From Allomuricauda sp. (GTDB lineage: Bacteria > Bacteroidota > Bacteroidia > Flavobacteriales > Flavobacteriaceae), in contig NZ_PABT01000037.1 in NCBI RefSeq assembly GCF_002699205.1, positions 24,031 through 88,030 of the forward strand: a DNA stretch of 64,000 bases, written 5' to 3'. The notes under the pieces were generated by a model. It worked only from the letters and a program-made list of their open reading frames with translations, searched no databases and was not told the DNA's origin. A program made the translations under genes and the position numbers. The first letter of the stretch is position 1. The number at the start of each line of letters is the position of its first letter. Below are positions 1 to 9,668 of this stretch, piece after piece.

Positions 1-1
1 G

Positions 2-721
2 GTAGCCGCCATCTTGGTGGGCCCCAGAATAGGCAAATACGTGGATGGAAAAGCACAAGCGATACCAGGTCACAACATGGCCTTTGGAGCCCTTGGTGTA
101 TTTATTCTTTGGTTGGGGTGGTTCGGATTTAACGGTGGTTCCCAATTGGCTTGGGGTGGCGACGACACCATCGGAGCTACAAGTGTTATCATCAACACCA
201 ACCTTGCTGCCGCCATTGGGGCCATAGGCGCATTATTCTTTACTTGGGCCAGATACGGTAAAGCAGATATTTCCATGACATTGAACGGAGCTTTGGCCGG
301 TTTGGTAGGTATTACCGCCGGATGTGGTTCCGTTAACGCATGGGGAGCTCTTGCCATTGGTTTAATATGCGGTATCATGGTCGTCGTATCCATTGAGTTT
401 ATTGATAAAAAACTGAAGATAGATGACCCAGTGGGAGCCATATCTGTCCACGGAGTCTGCGGTTTCATCGGAACCGTACTTATCGGCCTATTTGCACTTG
501 ATGGTGGATTGCTTTATGGGGGTGATGCCAGTTTGCTATGGGTACAGACCTATGGATCATTGGCCTACATTGTTTGGGCAGCTGTAGCATCCTTTATCGT
601 ACTCTTTATTTTAAAGAAAACTATCGGGCTTCGTGTTTCGGAGCAAGAAGAAATTGATGGCTTGGACATGCACGAACACGGTGTGGAAGCCTATCCAGAA
701 CACATTTCACAGGACAAATAA
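2..721 (+). CDS. amt: Ammonium transporter (Amt family), C-terminal part
   Basis: Inner-membrane ammonium channel of the Amt/MEP/Rh family. The frame is open from base 2, so the N-terminal third lies upstream of the window; the TTG at base 14 is not a real start. What remains is typical of the family: the PGHNMAFGALGVFILWLGWF helix, an ITAGCGSVNAWGA stretch matching the family signature, and VGAISVHGVCGF, which carries the second pore histidine of the twin-His pair. The hydrophilic C-terminal tail (SEQEEIDGLDMHEHG) is the cytosolic part that binds GlnK-type PII proteins in known Amts. No glnK follows; a porin gene does. Identification is very safe. Confidence 0.95.
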   Translation, partial: VAAILVGPRIGKYVDGKAQAIPGHNMAFGALGVFILWLGWFGFNGGSQLAWGGDDTIGATSVIINTNLAAAIGAIGALFFTWARYGKADISMTLNGALAGLVGITAGCGSVNAWGALAIGLICGIMVVVSIEFIDKKLKIDDPVGAISVHGVCGFIGTVLIGLFALDGGLLYGGDASLLWVQTYGSLAYIVWAAVASFIVLFILKKTIGLRVSEQEEIDGLDMHEHGVEAYPEHISQDK

Positions 722-757
722 ACGGTCCCAGACTCACAAAAAGATTGAAGAAAGAAA

Positions 758-785
758 AACGGAGCGTTCTGCCAAACGCTCCGTT
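758..785 (+). terminator. Hairpin after amt
   Basis: Perfect 10-bp stem (AACGGAGCGT at 758-767 with ACGCTCCGTT at 776-785) and an 8-nt loop. The following T run is weak, so it may be an attenuator between amt and the porin rather than a full terminator. Confidence 0.55.
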
Positions 786-866
786 GGATAACCTTTTCAA
801 TCAAACTCACAATTAATTATACAACTAACCGTCCTTCATAAAAGGACAACTTAAAATGATTATGAT

Positions 867-1907
867 ATGAAAACGATTATAAATACAAAATTCGTAAAAA
901 TTTTGGCTATCGCCATAATTTCAATGCTAACATTTTCAGCTTCGGCACAGGAAGAAGAAACAACTTCAACGTTCAGCCTTAGTGGATCGGTCGATGCATA
1001 CTTTAGAACAACTTTCAAAGATGCGGGAGATGCGGATACCGGAACCTTCACCTCATTTGCAAACCAGACCGGTTTTGCATTGGGCATGGCAAATTTGGTC
1101 GGAACTTATGACATGGGAGATACAGGTGTTGTGGTCGACTTGGTCTTTGGGCCAAGAGGTACCGAGGCCACCTTTAACAACGATGTGCTCAACGGCATTA
1201 TCAATCAAGCTTATGTTTATTGGAACGTATCTGAAAGCACTACCTTGACCATGGGTCGATTCAATACTTTTTTGGGATATGAGGTCATCGCTCCGCAAGC
1301 AAACTTCAATTATAGTGTTTCCTACCTATTTTCCAACGGACCATTTTCACATTTGGGCGTGAAAGCAGATTTTGCATTATCCGATGATGTAAGTCTAATG
1401 CTGGCCGTAATGAATCCATGGGATACCAATGATATAAGTGATTCCGGTGAATATTCCCTTGGTGGCCAATTGGGTGCCTACGGTCAATTTTTGAACCTTT
1501 ACTATGATAGTGGAAAAAATGGAGGCCTTGGTTTTGAAATTGATTATACCGGAGGATTTGATATTTCCGATGATTTTTTCTTTGGAATCAATGCTGCTTT
1601 CAACGACAATTCCGAAACTGGAACCGGCTTCTATGGTGCAGCTATTTATCCACAATTGACCACATCTGATAGCTTTGCCATTGGACTTCGTGGAGAATAC
1701 ATGTCATTTACTGATGATGCCCTTGATGATGATGCCCCTGTCCTTGGCCTAACTTTAACAGGTAGTTTTACAAAGGACAACCTTATCATCAAACCTGAGG
1801 TTCGTTTGGACAGCTGGGGGAATGATTTGGAACCATATGCAGACGGTGACGGAGGTTTCACAAGCAATCAATCTTCATTCTTGGTTGCTGCCATTTACTC
1901 CTTCTAA
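867..1907 (+). CDS. Outer-membrane beta-barrel porin (bbp2/OmpL-like)
   Basis: Predicted outer-membrane porin of 346 residues. Residues 1-27 are a signal peptide ending in SASA-Q. The mature part begins with FSLSGSVDAYFRTTF, like the putative beta-barrel porin-2 family, followed by many alternating amphipathic strands and a C-terminal strand ending in phenylalanine (AIYSF), the usual barrel-assembly signal. It lies 146 bp downstream of amt on the same strand, so it may help ammonium or small nitrogen compounds cross the outer membrane; that link is inference from position. A strong hairpin ends the unit. Substrate cannot be told from sequence. Confidence 0.8.
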   Translation: MKTIINTKFVKILAIAIISMLTFSASAQEEETTSTFSLSGSVDAYFRTTFKDAGDADTGTFTSFANQTGFALGMANLVGTYDMGDTGVVVDLVFGPRGTEATFNNDVLNGIINQAYVYWNVSESTTLTMGRFNTFLGYEVIAPQANFNYSVSYLFSNGPFSHLGVKADFALSDDVSLMLAVMNPWDTNDISDSGEYSLGGQLGAYGQFLNLYYDSGKNGGLGFEIDYTGGFDISDDFFFGINAAFNDNSETGTGFYGAAIYPQLTTSDSFAIGLRGEYMSFTDDALDDDAPVLGLTLTGSFTKDNLIIKPEVRLDSWGNDLEPYADGDGGFTSNQSSFLVAAIYSF

Positions 1908-1930
1908 CGCCAAACAGATATGACACGAAC

Positions 1931-1965
1931 AAAAGCCTTATCCAATAGGATTAAGGCTTTTTTTT
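1931..1965. terminator. Bidirectional terminator between porin and DUF1684 gene
   Basis: AAAGCCTTA (1932-1940) pairs with TAAGGCTTT (1952-1960), followed by a run of T on the plus strand and a run of A upstream, so it works in both directions between convergent genes. It overlaps the stop codon of the minus-strand gene. Confidence 0.75.
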
Positions 1966-2601
1966 GTCCTTGTTAAAATTTTTCACTCCTGCTCTCACTT
2001 TAGTTCTCAAATAATTTTGCCTTGGCACTAGAGGGCAGGAGTACTTTTTATTGTAAACACAGTAAGGATTGTACGCTTTGTTAAAATCAATTACCAAAGT
2101 ATCACCTTCCGGAATGGACAAATCGATATATCTTCCCCCTCCATAGGTTTCTTCTCCGTTGGTATTATCCAAAAAAGGTAAAAACAAATAATCTTCATAT
2201 TCTTCGTCCTCAATCAAATCAAGACTTTGGTACACTTCCAATTGGTGCTCACTTCCATTCAGTGTAAAATGTGCAATTCCATATACAACTTCTCGGGTCT
2301 TTCTATCCGTGGTAGTGGGCATAAAAAACGGCTCCGCATCCGGAGTGCGCTCAAACCTAGCTTTCACGATATAGGTGGTGTCCGGTTCAAAAAAATCAAG
2401 TCCTTCAAAGTCCTTGCGGTATTTGTCAGGTAAAGGAGATGTATCCGGGTCCTTGAAGCTTTCGTTCTGTTCCTTCTGGTATTTCAGGATATCTGCGACC
2501 AAATCGGATTTGGCGGTTACCATCTCTTCATCGTCATGGTACTTTTTACCTTGCCCACAGCCTATTAAGAATAACACAGAGCATAAGATTGCATATTTCA
2601 T
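1951..2601 (-). CDS. DUF1684 lipoprotein
   Basis: Exported lipoprotein of the DUF1684 family, function unknown. I chose the ATG at 2601 rather than an extension to 2649, because it directly opens a lipoprotein signal (MKYAILCSVLFLIGCG, lipobox LIGC). The family hallmarks are present near the C-terminus: YGGGRYIDL, then VIDFNKAYNPYC and SCPLVPRQNYL. Total length is 216 residues, normal for the single-domain form. It is 63 bp downstream of the alpha/beta-hydrolase-like gene on the same strand and may be co-transcribed. No catalytic role is assigned. Confidence 0.8.
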   Translation of the reverse strand: MKYAILCSVLFLIGCGQGKKYHDDEEMVTAKSDLVADILKYQKEQNESFKDPDTSPLPDKYRKDFEGLDFFEPDTTYIVKARFERTPDAEPFFMPTTTDRKTREVVYGIAHFTLNGSEHQLEVYQSLDLIEDEEYEDYLFLPFLDNTNGEETYGGGRYIDLSIPEGDTLVIDFNKAYNPYCVYNKKYSCPLVPRQNYLRTKVRAGVKNFNKDKKKP

Positions 2602-2664
2602 TCCGTGGATTTTGATGCAAAAATACAGTTTAAACTCGGAAGACATCAAATCTTGTTTTACCCA

Positions 2665-4086
2665 TCAATTCTCATCCACCTTAATATCGTAGCGGGCTTC
2701 CTTCAAATATTTCGACACAAGTTCGTTGAATTCAGGCGTTATCCGCAACAGCGCAGTATTTTCAAGACTATAGAGCTTTTCTTTGTCCTTATAACCCTTT
2801 TTCAATAGTTCTTCCAAATAGAACAATGAGGTTCCAAAATCATCATTTTTGGCGCTCAGGGAAATAATTTTAAAATAAAACTCGTAATTGTCCGGCTCTA
2901 AAATAGTTTTCAGCATATACAAGAATGCCAAGGCATCCTCGTCGACCACCTCTTCTGACAGTACAATATCGATATTGTCCTCGGCCAAGGCGTTTACATA
3001 CCCTTTCAATCGATGGCCCATTTGTTTTTCAAAAGGTTTGGAACCGGAAATATACTTGTCAATTTCCCCCATTTGATAGTTCCACCACCCCAAGTTATTG
3101 AAATTATGGGTGTAAATATCTTCCTCCATATAATATTGGTAATCTTCTTTGAGCATCGACTCCTGCAAAAACGCAGCATTTTCCGCCCTTTTTTGCACCT
3201 TGTACTCCTTGCTCCTTCTCAAGTCCCTCTGGACCGACCTTAGGGAATCCATATTCTTCAAAGCACCGTACATGGACATCATTTCCGTCATATATTGCTC
3301 AGCCCATAATAGATCGCCTATGTTTTTTAGTTGGTTCACCTTTTCTAGATCCTCTTGATATAACTTTTCTATATAGATGGAGTCCTTGGCCATCCATTTT
3401 CTTCCCATCGCATCCAAAGTAAATATCTGCATCCCCTTTTCTATGTATGGAATCCCGGGCCATTGTCCATTTCCATCATAGATCAAAACCTGGTTGGGAA
3501 ACTTATATCGGTCCAAAAGCTTGGCATCTGTGAGCATAAAAGGATAATTATAGTTCTCTTTGTTGACGATGCCCACAAAATGAAAGGGCTTTTTCATATC
3601 AATGAGTTCGCTATTGGACAACGAGGCTCCAATCGACATAACTCCATTGACCCCTTTAATAAGTACGGGGACCAAGCTGGCAAACTGTCCTCCCGTCCCC
3701 TCTCCTGCCGTGTAAATTCTATCACTGTGTATTGGCAACATACCAGTAATTTTTTTTATGGTCTCACTGGTCAATATCATATTCTTGGTCAAGGAAACAG
3801 TGTCCATCAATTTTGGGGCGGCCAAAACATATCCTTCATTTTCAGCGGCCATGACAAACATGGAAAGGGCACTTTTCTCTTTCCCCTCCGTGTCGAAAAC
3901 CATGAGCAACGGCCACTTTTTATCCATCGAAAATTTCTTGGGGACATAAATGGAATAGGTGTTTTCGGTTGAATCGTTTACTGAGAGATCTTCAATTATC
4001 TCTCCCTTTTTCAAAACCATTTGCTGTGAAAAGACGGGAAGTGTACACCAAATAGCTAAAAACGGTAACAAATAAATTTTTCTCAT
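2665..4086 (-). CDS. Exported alpha/beta-hydrolase-like protein with degenerate nucleophile elbow
   Basis: 473-residue protein with a Sec signal (cleavage near VFSQ-Q). Residues 40-240 resemble an esterase/PHB-depolymerase-type alpha/beta hydrolase: YSIYVPKKF, WPLLMVFDTEG, and an elbow at 121-135 reading DRIYTAGEGTGG. In active relatives this elbow is GxSxG; here the serine position is lost, so it may be non-catalytic. Residues 300-473 are helical and end in a repeat-like tail (SLSAKNDDFGTSLFYLEELL... ITPEFNELVSKYL) resembling the end of Bacteroidetes TPR-type proteins. It has its own unit with the DUF1684 gene. Function unknown; cell location is periplasm or outside. Confidence 0.6.
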   Translation of the reverse strand: MRKIYLLPFLAIWCTLPVFSQQMVLKKGEIIEDLSVNDSTENTYSIYVPKKFSMDKKWPLLMVFDTEGKEKSALSMFVMAAENEGYVLAAPKLMDTVSLTKNMILTSETIKKITGMLPIHSDRIYTAGEGTGGQFASLVPVLIKGVNGVMSIGASLSNSELIDMKKPFHFVGIVNKENYNYPFMLTDAKLLDRYKFPNQVLIYDGNGQWPGIPYIEKGMQIFTLDAMGRKWMAKDSIYIEKLYQEDLEKVNQLKNIGDLLWAEQYMTEMMSMYGALKNMDSLRSVQRDLRRSKEYKVQKRAENAAFLQESMLKEDYQYYMEEDIYTHNFNNLGWWNYQMGEIDKYISGSKPFEKQMGHRLKGYVNALAEDNIDIVLSEEVVDEDALAFLYMLKTILEPDNYEFYFKIISLSAKNDDFGTSLFYLEELLKKGYKDKEKLYSLENTALLRITPEFNELVSKYLKEARYDIKVDEN

Positions 4087-4147
4087 AATTCAATTTTATC
4101 AAAAATCTAGCCAAAGTTTGTTCAGGAACCATCAAACCATTTAACCG

Positions 4148-4600
4148 CTATTTAACCACCTTGTTTTTTTTGATGGGTGCATTTCCTACAACATTGGAAA
4201 GTACAATATGGGTTCTACATTCGCCATAAACTATGAGTTCATCGATAAATTTTTCCAAATGTGCCTGATCTCGAAGTACCACCTCCATAATAATGTTTTC
4301 ATTACCCGTGATCCTATAACAGTTCACCACTTCCTGAAAAGTTTTGACCTTGTCCAAAAATGGTTTTAGTTTCCCCATAAAAGCACGCAACATAATAATG
4401 GCCTTTAACTGGTATCCCGCCTCAACATATGAAATTTGCGCACCGTAGTGCTCGATAATCCCGAGGTCTTCCATCTTTTTTACACGCTCGGCCACAGCCG
4501 GCGGTGTCAACCCAACTTTTCTGCCAATATTGGCAAAGGATTCCCTCGCATTTTGCTGAAGATGATTCAATATTTGCCAATTCAAGTCATCTATCTTCAT
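4148..4600 (-). CDS. Lrp/AsnC-family transcriptional regulator
   Basis: 150-residue Lrp/AsnC regulator. The N-terminal winged helix-turn-helix reads LNWQILNHLQQNARESFANI..VGLTPPAVAERVKKMEDLGIIEHY, followed by the RAM/AsnC ligand-binding domain (AIIMLRAFMGK, VVNCYRITGNENIIMEVVL). The longer reading starts with TTG at 4606; ATG at 4600 gives the usual MKIDDLNWQIL start. It sits divergent from a small unknown gene at 4723. Family members respond to amino acids and form octamers; the effector and targets here are unknown. Confidence 0.9.
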   Translation of the reverse strand: MKIDDLNWQILNHLQQNARESFANIGRKVGLTPPAVAERVKKMEDLGIIEHYGAQISYVEAGYQLKAIIMLRAFMGKLKPFLDKVKTFQEVVNCYRITGNENIIMEVVLRDQAHLEKFIDELIVYGECRTHIVLSNVVGNAPIKKNKVVK

Positions 4601-4722
4601 ATCCAAAATAATTTACACTCATTTTTTTTGCTTTCAAAAGCAAAATCGAACATTAACTTTAGTAACAAAAGTAAAAAAATTTAATTCGTCCGTAATTTTA
4701 TGGAACAAAATTGCTATCAAAA

Positions 4723-5124
4723 ATGGAGAGAAACTCCCTTAATTCCTTAAGCGTTTATCGCAAATCATTGGCGCTGCGTGAAATGAGCGAAGCCGTTGCA
4801 GCTTATTTCACCCAAAACAGGGAAATACTGTCTTTTCGTAAAATTGATTCCTTTAGAGACGACCTTTCCAAATCCCTATTGATCGATGCAGATCTGATCA
4901 CCAAAGAGGTAGAACAAGCTGCAATGAGCAATTGCCATTCCTCTAGAATGAGGAGCCTTTCTTATGTAAACATCATGACCCGTAATATTTTGGCCTATTG
5001 CAATGGGCTGGAGCGAGACGGAGTCAAAGAAAAGGAATACCTCAATCTACTCCGAAAAGAGATTCGAATATTCAGGGTCTCCTTTAAAAAATGGAGAAAA
5101 TCCCTGATCAATAAGAACGACTAG
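4723..5124 (+). CDS. Hypothetical helical protein
   Basis: 133 residues from the ATG at 4723; a TTG at 4711 would add four residues but is less likely. The product is charged and predicted almost entirely helical (SLNSLSVYRKSLALREMSEAV..., EYLNLLRKEIRIFRVSFKKW), with no signal peptide or metal motif. It is divergent from the Lrp gene and convergent with icmF (7 bp between ends). I do not recognise a family. The intact frame and helical periodicity support a real gene. Confidence 0.65.
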   Translation: MERNSLNSLSVYRKSLALREMSEAVAAYFTQNREILSFRKIDSFRDDLSKSLLIDADLITKEVEQAAMSNCHSSRMRSLSYVNIMTRNILAYCNGLERDGVKEKEYLNLLRKEIRIFRVSFKKWRKSLINKND

Positions 5125-5131
5125 CGGATTT

Positions 5132-8100
5132 TTACATATTTCTTCGGTACTGTCCCCCTACTTGGAAGAGGGCTTGCGTAATCTGCCCCAGTGAGCAGTA
5201 CTTGGTAACTTCCATCAGTTTTTCAAAAATGTTTTCGTTGTTCGTTGCCACCTGTTGCAATTCGCTCAACTGTTTTTCTGCTTCACGTCCCTCCCTTTTA
5301 TGGAGATTCCTCAATGTTTTTATTTGGTTTTCTTTTTCAGTCTCGGTAGCTCTGATCACTTCCGCCGGTAGAATTGTCGGGGACCCTTTGGAACTCAAGA
5401 ATGTGTTTACCCCAATGATCGGGTACTCACCGGAATGTTTCAAAGTTTCGTAATGGAGACTTTCCTCCTGGATTTTGGAACGCTGGTACATGGTTTCCAT
5501 GGCACCGAGCACACCTCCCCGTTCGGTAATCCTATCAAACTCCATCAAAACCGCTTCTTCCACCAAATCCGTTAACTCTTCAATAATAAACGAACCTTGG
5601 ATCGGATTCTCGTTTTTGGCCAATCCCAATTCTTTATTGATGATCAACTGAATGGCCATGGCCCTGCGCACAGACTCTTCGGTAGGTGTGGTGATGGCCT
5701 CATCGTATGCGTTGGTGTGCAACGAGTTGCAATTATCGTAAATGGCGTACAATGCCTGAAGTGTGGTACGGATATCGTTAAAATCAATTTCTTGGGCATG
5801 CAGACTTCTTCCAGAGGTTTGGATATGGTATTTCAACATCTGCGCCCTGGGGTTCGCGCCATATTTCTCCTTTAAGGCTTTTGACCAAATGCGTCGAGCC
5901 ACACGACCGATAACGGCATATTCCGGATCCACTCCATTAGAAAAGAAGAACGAGAGGTTGGGACCGAACTTATTGATGTCCATGCCGCGACTCAAATAAT
6001 ATTCCACATAGGTAAACCCATTGGAAAGCGTGAACGCCAATTGTGTAATCGGGTTGGCCCCAGCTTCGGCAATGTGATAGCCCGAGATGGATACCGAATA
6101 AAAATTACGAACCTGATGCTCTATAAAATATTCTTGTACATCCCCCATCAACCTAAGCGCGAACTCGGTAGAAAAAATACAGGTGTTTTGGGCCTGGTCC
6201 TCTTTTAAGATATCGGCCTGGACAGTCCCCCTGACTTGTTTGAGGGTTTTCGCTTTTATTTCCTCGTACACTTCTTTTGGAAGCACTTGGTCACCCGTAA
6301 CCCCCAAAAGCATCAACCCAAGCCCATTGTTCCCTTCGGGAAGATCACCATAATATCGAGGTTGCTCTATCCCCTTATCCTTGAAAATGATTTTGATTTT
6401 CTTTTCAACTTCTTCCTCAAGACCGTTTTCTTTGATGTATTTCTCACAGTTTTGATCAATGGCGGCATTCATAAAAAAGGCCAAAATCATTGGCGCCGGA
6501 CCATTTATGGTCATGCTCACCGAGGTCATCGGACTACTTAGATCAAAACCTGAATATAATTTTTTGGCATCGTCCAAACAACAAATGGAAACCCCTGCGT
6601 TCCCTATTTTTCCATAAATATCCGGGCGATGATCTGGGTCGTTCCCATACAATGTCACAGAATCAAAAGCCGTGGACAATCGTTTTGCGGGCATATCCAT
6701 GCTCACGTAGTGAAAACGTCGGTTTGTACGCTCCGGACCTCCTTCACCCGCAAACATCCGGGTCGGGTCCTCCCCTTCCCTTTTAAATGGATACAAACCA
6801 GCGGTATATGGAAATTCACCTGGTACATTTTCCTGCAAGATCCATTGTAAAATATCGCCCCAAGCCTTGTATTTGGGCAGTGCCACTTTTGGAATTTGAC
6901 TGTGTGACAGGGATTCCGTATGTGTTTTTATCTTGACCTCTTTATCCCTAACCTTAAAAGAGTATATTTCCGCCTTGTAGCGAGCAACCTTTTCCTTCCA
7001 TTTTAAAATAGCTTCCCAGTGATGTGGGTTCAGGTGCATTTTCACCCTATCAAACTCCTTGACAAGAAGATGTGCCAATTCCTTGGTATCCTTATTTTTA
7101 ACATTTGAATCAATCTCCTTTTCTTTCAATCCAGATTTATCCAAAAGTAAATCCTCCGCTTTTTCTTGGTCCATCTCCAAAACAGAGGCCAACGTCAAAA
7201 AAATACCATATAGCTTTTGCGCCACCTTGGCTTCCTCCTTGGCCTTGGCATCATAACTTCTATTGCTCTCAGCTATTTCTGATAAATAACGGGTTCGAGA
7301 CGGTGGAATAACATAAATTTTCTCCGTCATCTCCTGTGTCACCTCCAAGGTGGATTTCAGGTTGGAACCTGCTTTTTCCACCAAGGTGTCCATTACCTTT
7401 TTGTAAAGGTTGTTCATCCCCGGATCATTGAACTGCGAGGCGATTGTCCCAAAAATGGGCAGTTCATCTTCGTTGGTATGCCATAATCCATGATTGCGGA
7501 CATATTGTTTTTTCACATCACGGAGGGCATCGAGCGCACCTCTTTTATCAAACTTGTTGATGGCAACGATATCGGCAAAATCCAACATATCGATTTTCTC
7601 CAATTGGGTGGCCGCTCCAAATTCGGGTGTCATCACATAAAGTGAGACATCGCTATGTTCCAATATTTCAGTATCGGATTGCCCAATTCCAGAAGTTTCC
7701 AGAACGATTAAGTCAAATTTTGCGGCCTTCAGTACCTCAACGGCTTCGGAAACATATTTGGACAGGGCCAAATTGGATTGACGCGTGGCCAAGGAACGCA
7801 TATACACCCTATTGTTATTGATGGCATTCATTCGGATTCTATCTCCCAAGAGTGCACCACCAGTTTTTCTTTTCGACGGATCCACCGAAACTATCCCGAT
7901 GTGCTTATCGGGAAAATCCAGCAAAAACCTACGGACCAATTCATCCACCAAACTGGATTTACCTGCTCCCCCGGTACCCGTAATTCCCAAAACAGGTACA
8001 TTGCCCTGTCTTTTCTGTATTGTTGGTTGAAATTTTTCAAATTCTTCATGGCGGTTCTCTGCCAAGGAAATCAATCTGGCCAAAGTATTGGGGCACTTCC

Positions 8101-8590
8101 CGTCCAATTCATTTTCCAAGGATTTTCCTTTTGCAAGGTGTAAATCCGGGACTGCCGTATCACACCGCTCGACCAAATCATTGATCATACCCTGAAGCCC
8201 CATTTCCCTACCATCATCTGGGGAATAAATCCGTTCGATACCATAATCCATCAGCTCTTTTATTTCCTCTGGAAGGATAACACCGCCACCGCCACCAAAT
8301 ATTTTGATATGCCCTGCCCCTCTTTCTTTGAGCAAATCGAACATATACCTAAAATACTCGTTGTGCCCACCTTGGTACGAGGTCATTGCAATTGCATTGG
8401 CATCCTCTTGAATGGCACAGTCAACAACTTCGGCAACACTCCTATCGTGTCCCAAATGAATCACCTCCACACCAGTGGCCTGGATAATCCTTCGCATGAT
8501 ATTAATGGCCGCATCATGACCATCAAATAAAGAAGCAGCGGTTACAATTCTTATTTTATGTTTGGGCTTGTAGGGCTTTATTTGTTCCAT
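5132..8590 (-). CDS. icmF: Fused isobutyryl-CoA mutase IcmF (B12 domain + G-protein chaperone + mutase)
   Basis: Adenosylcobalamin-dependent mutase interconverting isobutyryl-CoA and n-butyryl-CoA, with its GTPase chaperone in one chain. Start chosen at ATG 8590 (MEQIKPYKP), dropping a 39-residue extension; product 1152 residues, normal for IcmF. Order: B12-binding domain (residues 10-140) with DGH at 23-25, His25 being the expected lower cobalt ligand; MeaB-like G domain with P-loop GTGGAGKSS at 205-213 and an NKFDKRG guanine motif; linker; then the mutase TIM barrel. The barrel begins [21 protein letters not shown], the IcmF form and not the methylmalonyl-CoA mutase form. Substrate range may include related acyl-CoAs such as pivalyl-CoA, as in known IcmFs. 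Confidence 0.92.
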   Translation of the reverse strand: MEQIKPYKPKHKIRIVTAASLFDGHDAAINIMRRIIQATGVEVIHLGHDRSVAEVVDCAIQEDANAIAMTSYQGGHNEYFRYMFDLLKERGAGHIKIFGGGGGVILPEEIKELMDYGIERIYSPDDGREMGLQGMINDLVERCDTAVPDLHLAKGKSLENELDGKCPNTLARLISLAENRHEEFEKFQPTIQKRQGNVPVLGITGTGGAGKSSLVDELVRRFLLDFPDKHIGIVSVDPSKRKTGGALLGDRIRMNAINNNRVYMRSLATRQSNLALSKYVSEAVEVLKAAKFDLIVLETSGIGQSDTEILEHSDVSLYVMTPEFGAATQLEKIDMLDFADIVAINKFDKRGALDALRDVKKQYVRNHGLWHTNEDELPIFGTIASQFNDPGMNNLYKKVMDTLVEKAGSNLKSTLEVTQEMTEKIYVIPPSRTRYLSEIAESNRSYDAKAKEEAKVAQKLYGIFLTLASVLEMDQEKAEDLLLDKSGLKEKEIDSNVKNKDTKELAHLLVKEFDRVKMHLNPHHWEAILKWKEKVARYKAEIYSFKVRDKEVKIKTHTESLSHSQIPKVALPKYKAWGDILQWILQENVPGEFPYTAGLYPFKREGEDPTRMFAGEGGPERTNRRFHYVSMDMPAKRLSTAFDSVTLYGNDPDHRPDIYGKIGNAGVSICCLDDAKKLYSGFDLSSPMTSVSMTINGPAPMILAFFMNAAIDQNCEKYIKENGLEEEVEKKIKIIFKDKGIEQPRYYGDLPEGNNGLGLMLLGVTGDQVLPKEVYEEIKAKTLKQVRGTVQADILKEDQAQNTCIFSTEFALRLMGDVQEYFIEHQVRNFYSVSISGYHIAEAGANPITQLAFTLSNGFTYVEYYLSRGMDINKFGPNLSFFFSNGVDPEYAVIGRVARRIWSKALKEKYGANPRAQMLKYHIQTSGRSLHAQEIDFNDIRTTLQALYAIYDNCNSLHTNAYDEAITTPTEESVRRAMAIQLIINKELGLAKNENPIQGSFIIEELTDLVEEAVLMEFDRITERGGVLGAMETMYQRSKIQEESLHYETLKHSGEYPIIGVNTFLSSKGSPTILPAEVIRATETEKENQIKTLRNLHKREGREAEKQLSELQQVATNNENIFEKLMEVTKYCSLGQITQALFQVGGQYRRNM

Positions 8591-8732
8591 CTGCAATAAA
8601 AGGTCTGATTTCGCTCTGCAATTTACAGAAAATGCAACTAAAAATTGATTTTGATTAAGATTATACAAAAAATAATAAAAGTCTGGGCTTCTTTTTTTGA
8701 ATAGCATAATTTTACCCGTTCAAATGTATTCC

Positions 8733-9581
8733 ATGAAGCTGACCATACTAATAAACTGCCCGGACCAATCGGGAATTATTCGCTCCGTGACCACTTTTAT
8801 CCATCAGCAAAAAGGCAACGTAGTGTATCTTGACCAACATGTGGATAAACAGGCCGGAGTATTTTTCATGCGTTTGAAAAGTGAGTTTGGGCAAGAAATT
8901 GACCTTGATTCCTTTAAAAAGGATTTTGGAAAGGAACTGGCAACGGGTTTTAAGATGGAATGGGATGCCTACACTGATGAGTACAAACCAAAAATGGCCA
9001 TTTTTGTTTCCAAATATAACCATTGCCTTTATGATCTATTGAGCAGGTACAATTCTGGGGAACTTTCGGTTGAAATTCCTTTTATATTGAGCAACCATCA
9101 AGATTTGGAATATGTGGCAGAGCAATTCAACATTCCCTTTTACCACATTCCCGTAACCAAGGACAACAAAGCGGAAGCCGAGGATAGGCAACTTGAATTA
9201 TTACAAAGGTATGATGTGGATTTTATAGTATTGGCCAGATACATGCAAATAGTATCTCCAAAACTGATAGACGTTTATCCACAGAAAATCATAAATATCC
9301 ACCATTCTTTTTTACCTGCCTTTGCCGGGGCCAAGCCCTACCATGCGGCGTTCGAACGGGGGGTGAAAATTATTGGTGCCACCAGCCATTATGTTACCGA
9401 GGATTTGGATGCTGGCCCTATCATTGTGCAAGATGTCACCGCAGTCTCGCACACCCACTCCGTAAAGGATTTTATTGCGAAAGGAAGGGATTTGGAACGG
9501 ATTGTGCTATCCCGGGCCGTTCAGCTCCACGTAGCACGAAAAACGATGGTCTATAATAATAAGACTGTGGTTTTTTCCTGA
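8733..9581 (+). CDS. purU: Formyltetrahydrofolate deformylase PurU
   Basis: Hydrolyses 10-formyl-THF to THF and formate, balancing one-carbon and purine supply. Start placed at ATG 8733 (MKLTILINCPDQSGII), the usual beginning of the N-terminal ACT domain; an in-frame ATG at 8724 would add only three residues. Residues 1-80 are ACT; residues 85-283 are the formyltransferase fold with the NIHHSFLPAFAGAKPY active-site stretch (Asn and His) and GATSHYVTEDLDAGPII, which carries the catalytic Asp. It is 283 residues, normal for PurU, and divergent from icmF. Downstream is the terminator of the convergent alpha-glucan operon. Confidence 0.93.
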   Translation: MKLTILINCPDQSGIIRSVTTFIHQQKGNVVYLDQHVDKQAGVFFMRLKSEFGQEIDLDSFKKDFGKELATGFKMEWDAYTDEYKPKMAIFVSKYNHCLYDLLSRYNSGELSVEIPFILSNHQDLEYVAEQFNIPFYHIPVTKDNKAEAEDRQLELLQRYDVDFIVLARYMQIVSPKLIDVYPQKIINIHHSFLPAFAGAKPYHAAFERGVKIIGATSHYVTEDLDAGPIIVQDVTAVSHTHSVKDFIAKGRDLERIVLSRAVQLHVARKTMVYNNKTVVFS

Positions 9582-9586
9582 TCAAG

Positions 9587-9612
9587 AAAAAAATAGGGGG
9601 CACAATGCCCCC
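9587..9612 (-). terminator. Terminator of the minus-strand alpha-glucan operon
   Basis: On the minus strand GGGGGCA pairs with TGCCCCC (9606-9612 and 9596-9602) around a 3-nt loop, followed by TATTTTTTT. Just upstream on the same strand are two near-copies of TTTGAGTTTAGTTA (9613-9645); see findings. Confidence 0.75.
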
Positions 9613-9668
9613 CTCTAACTAAACTCAAATAACTAAACTCAAAACTCAACGCTTTGTTTTTTTTTGTT

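Noticed and set aside
8591..8707. N-terminal extension of IcmF by 39 residues
   Set aside because: The B12 domain normally begins right after MEQIKPYKP; the extension is AT-rich promoter DNA shared with purU.
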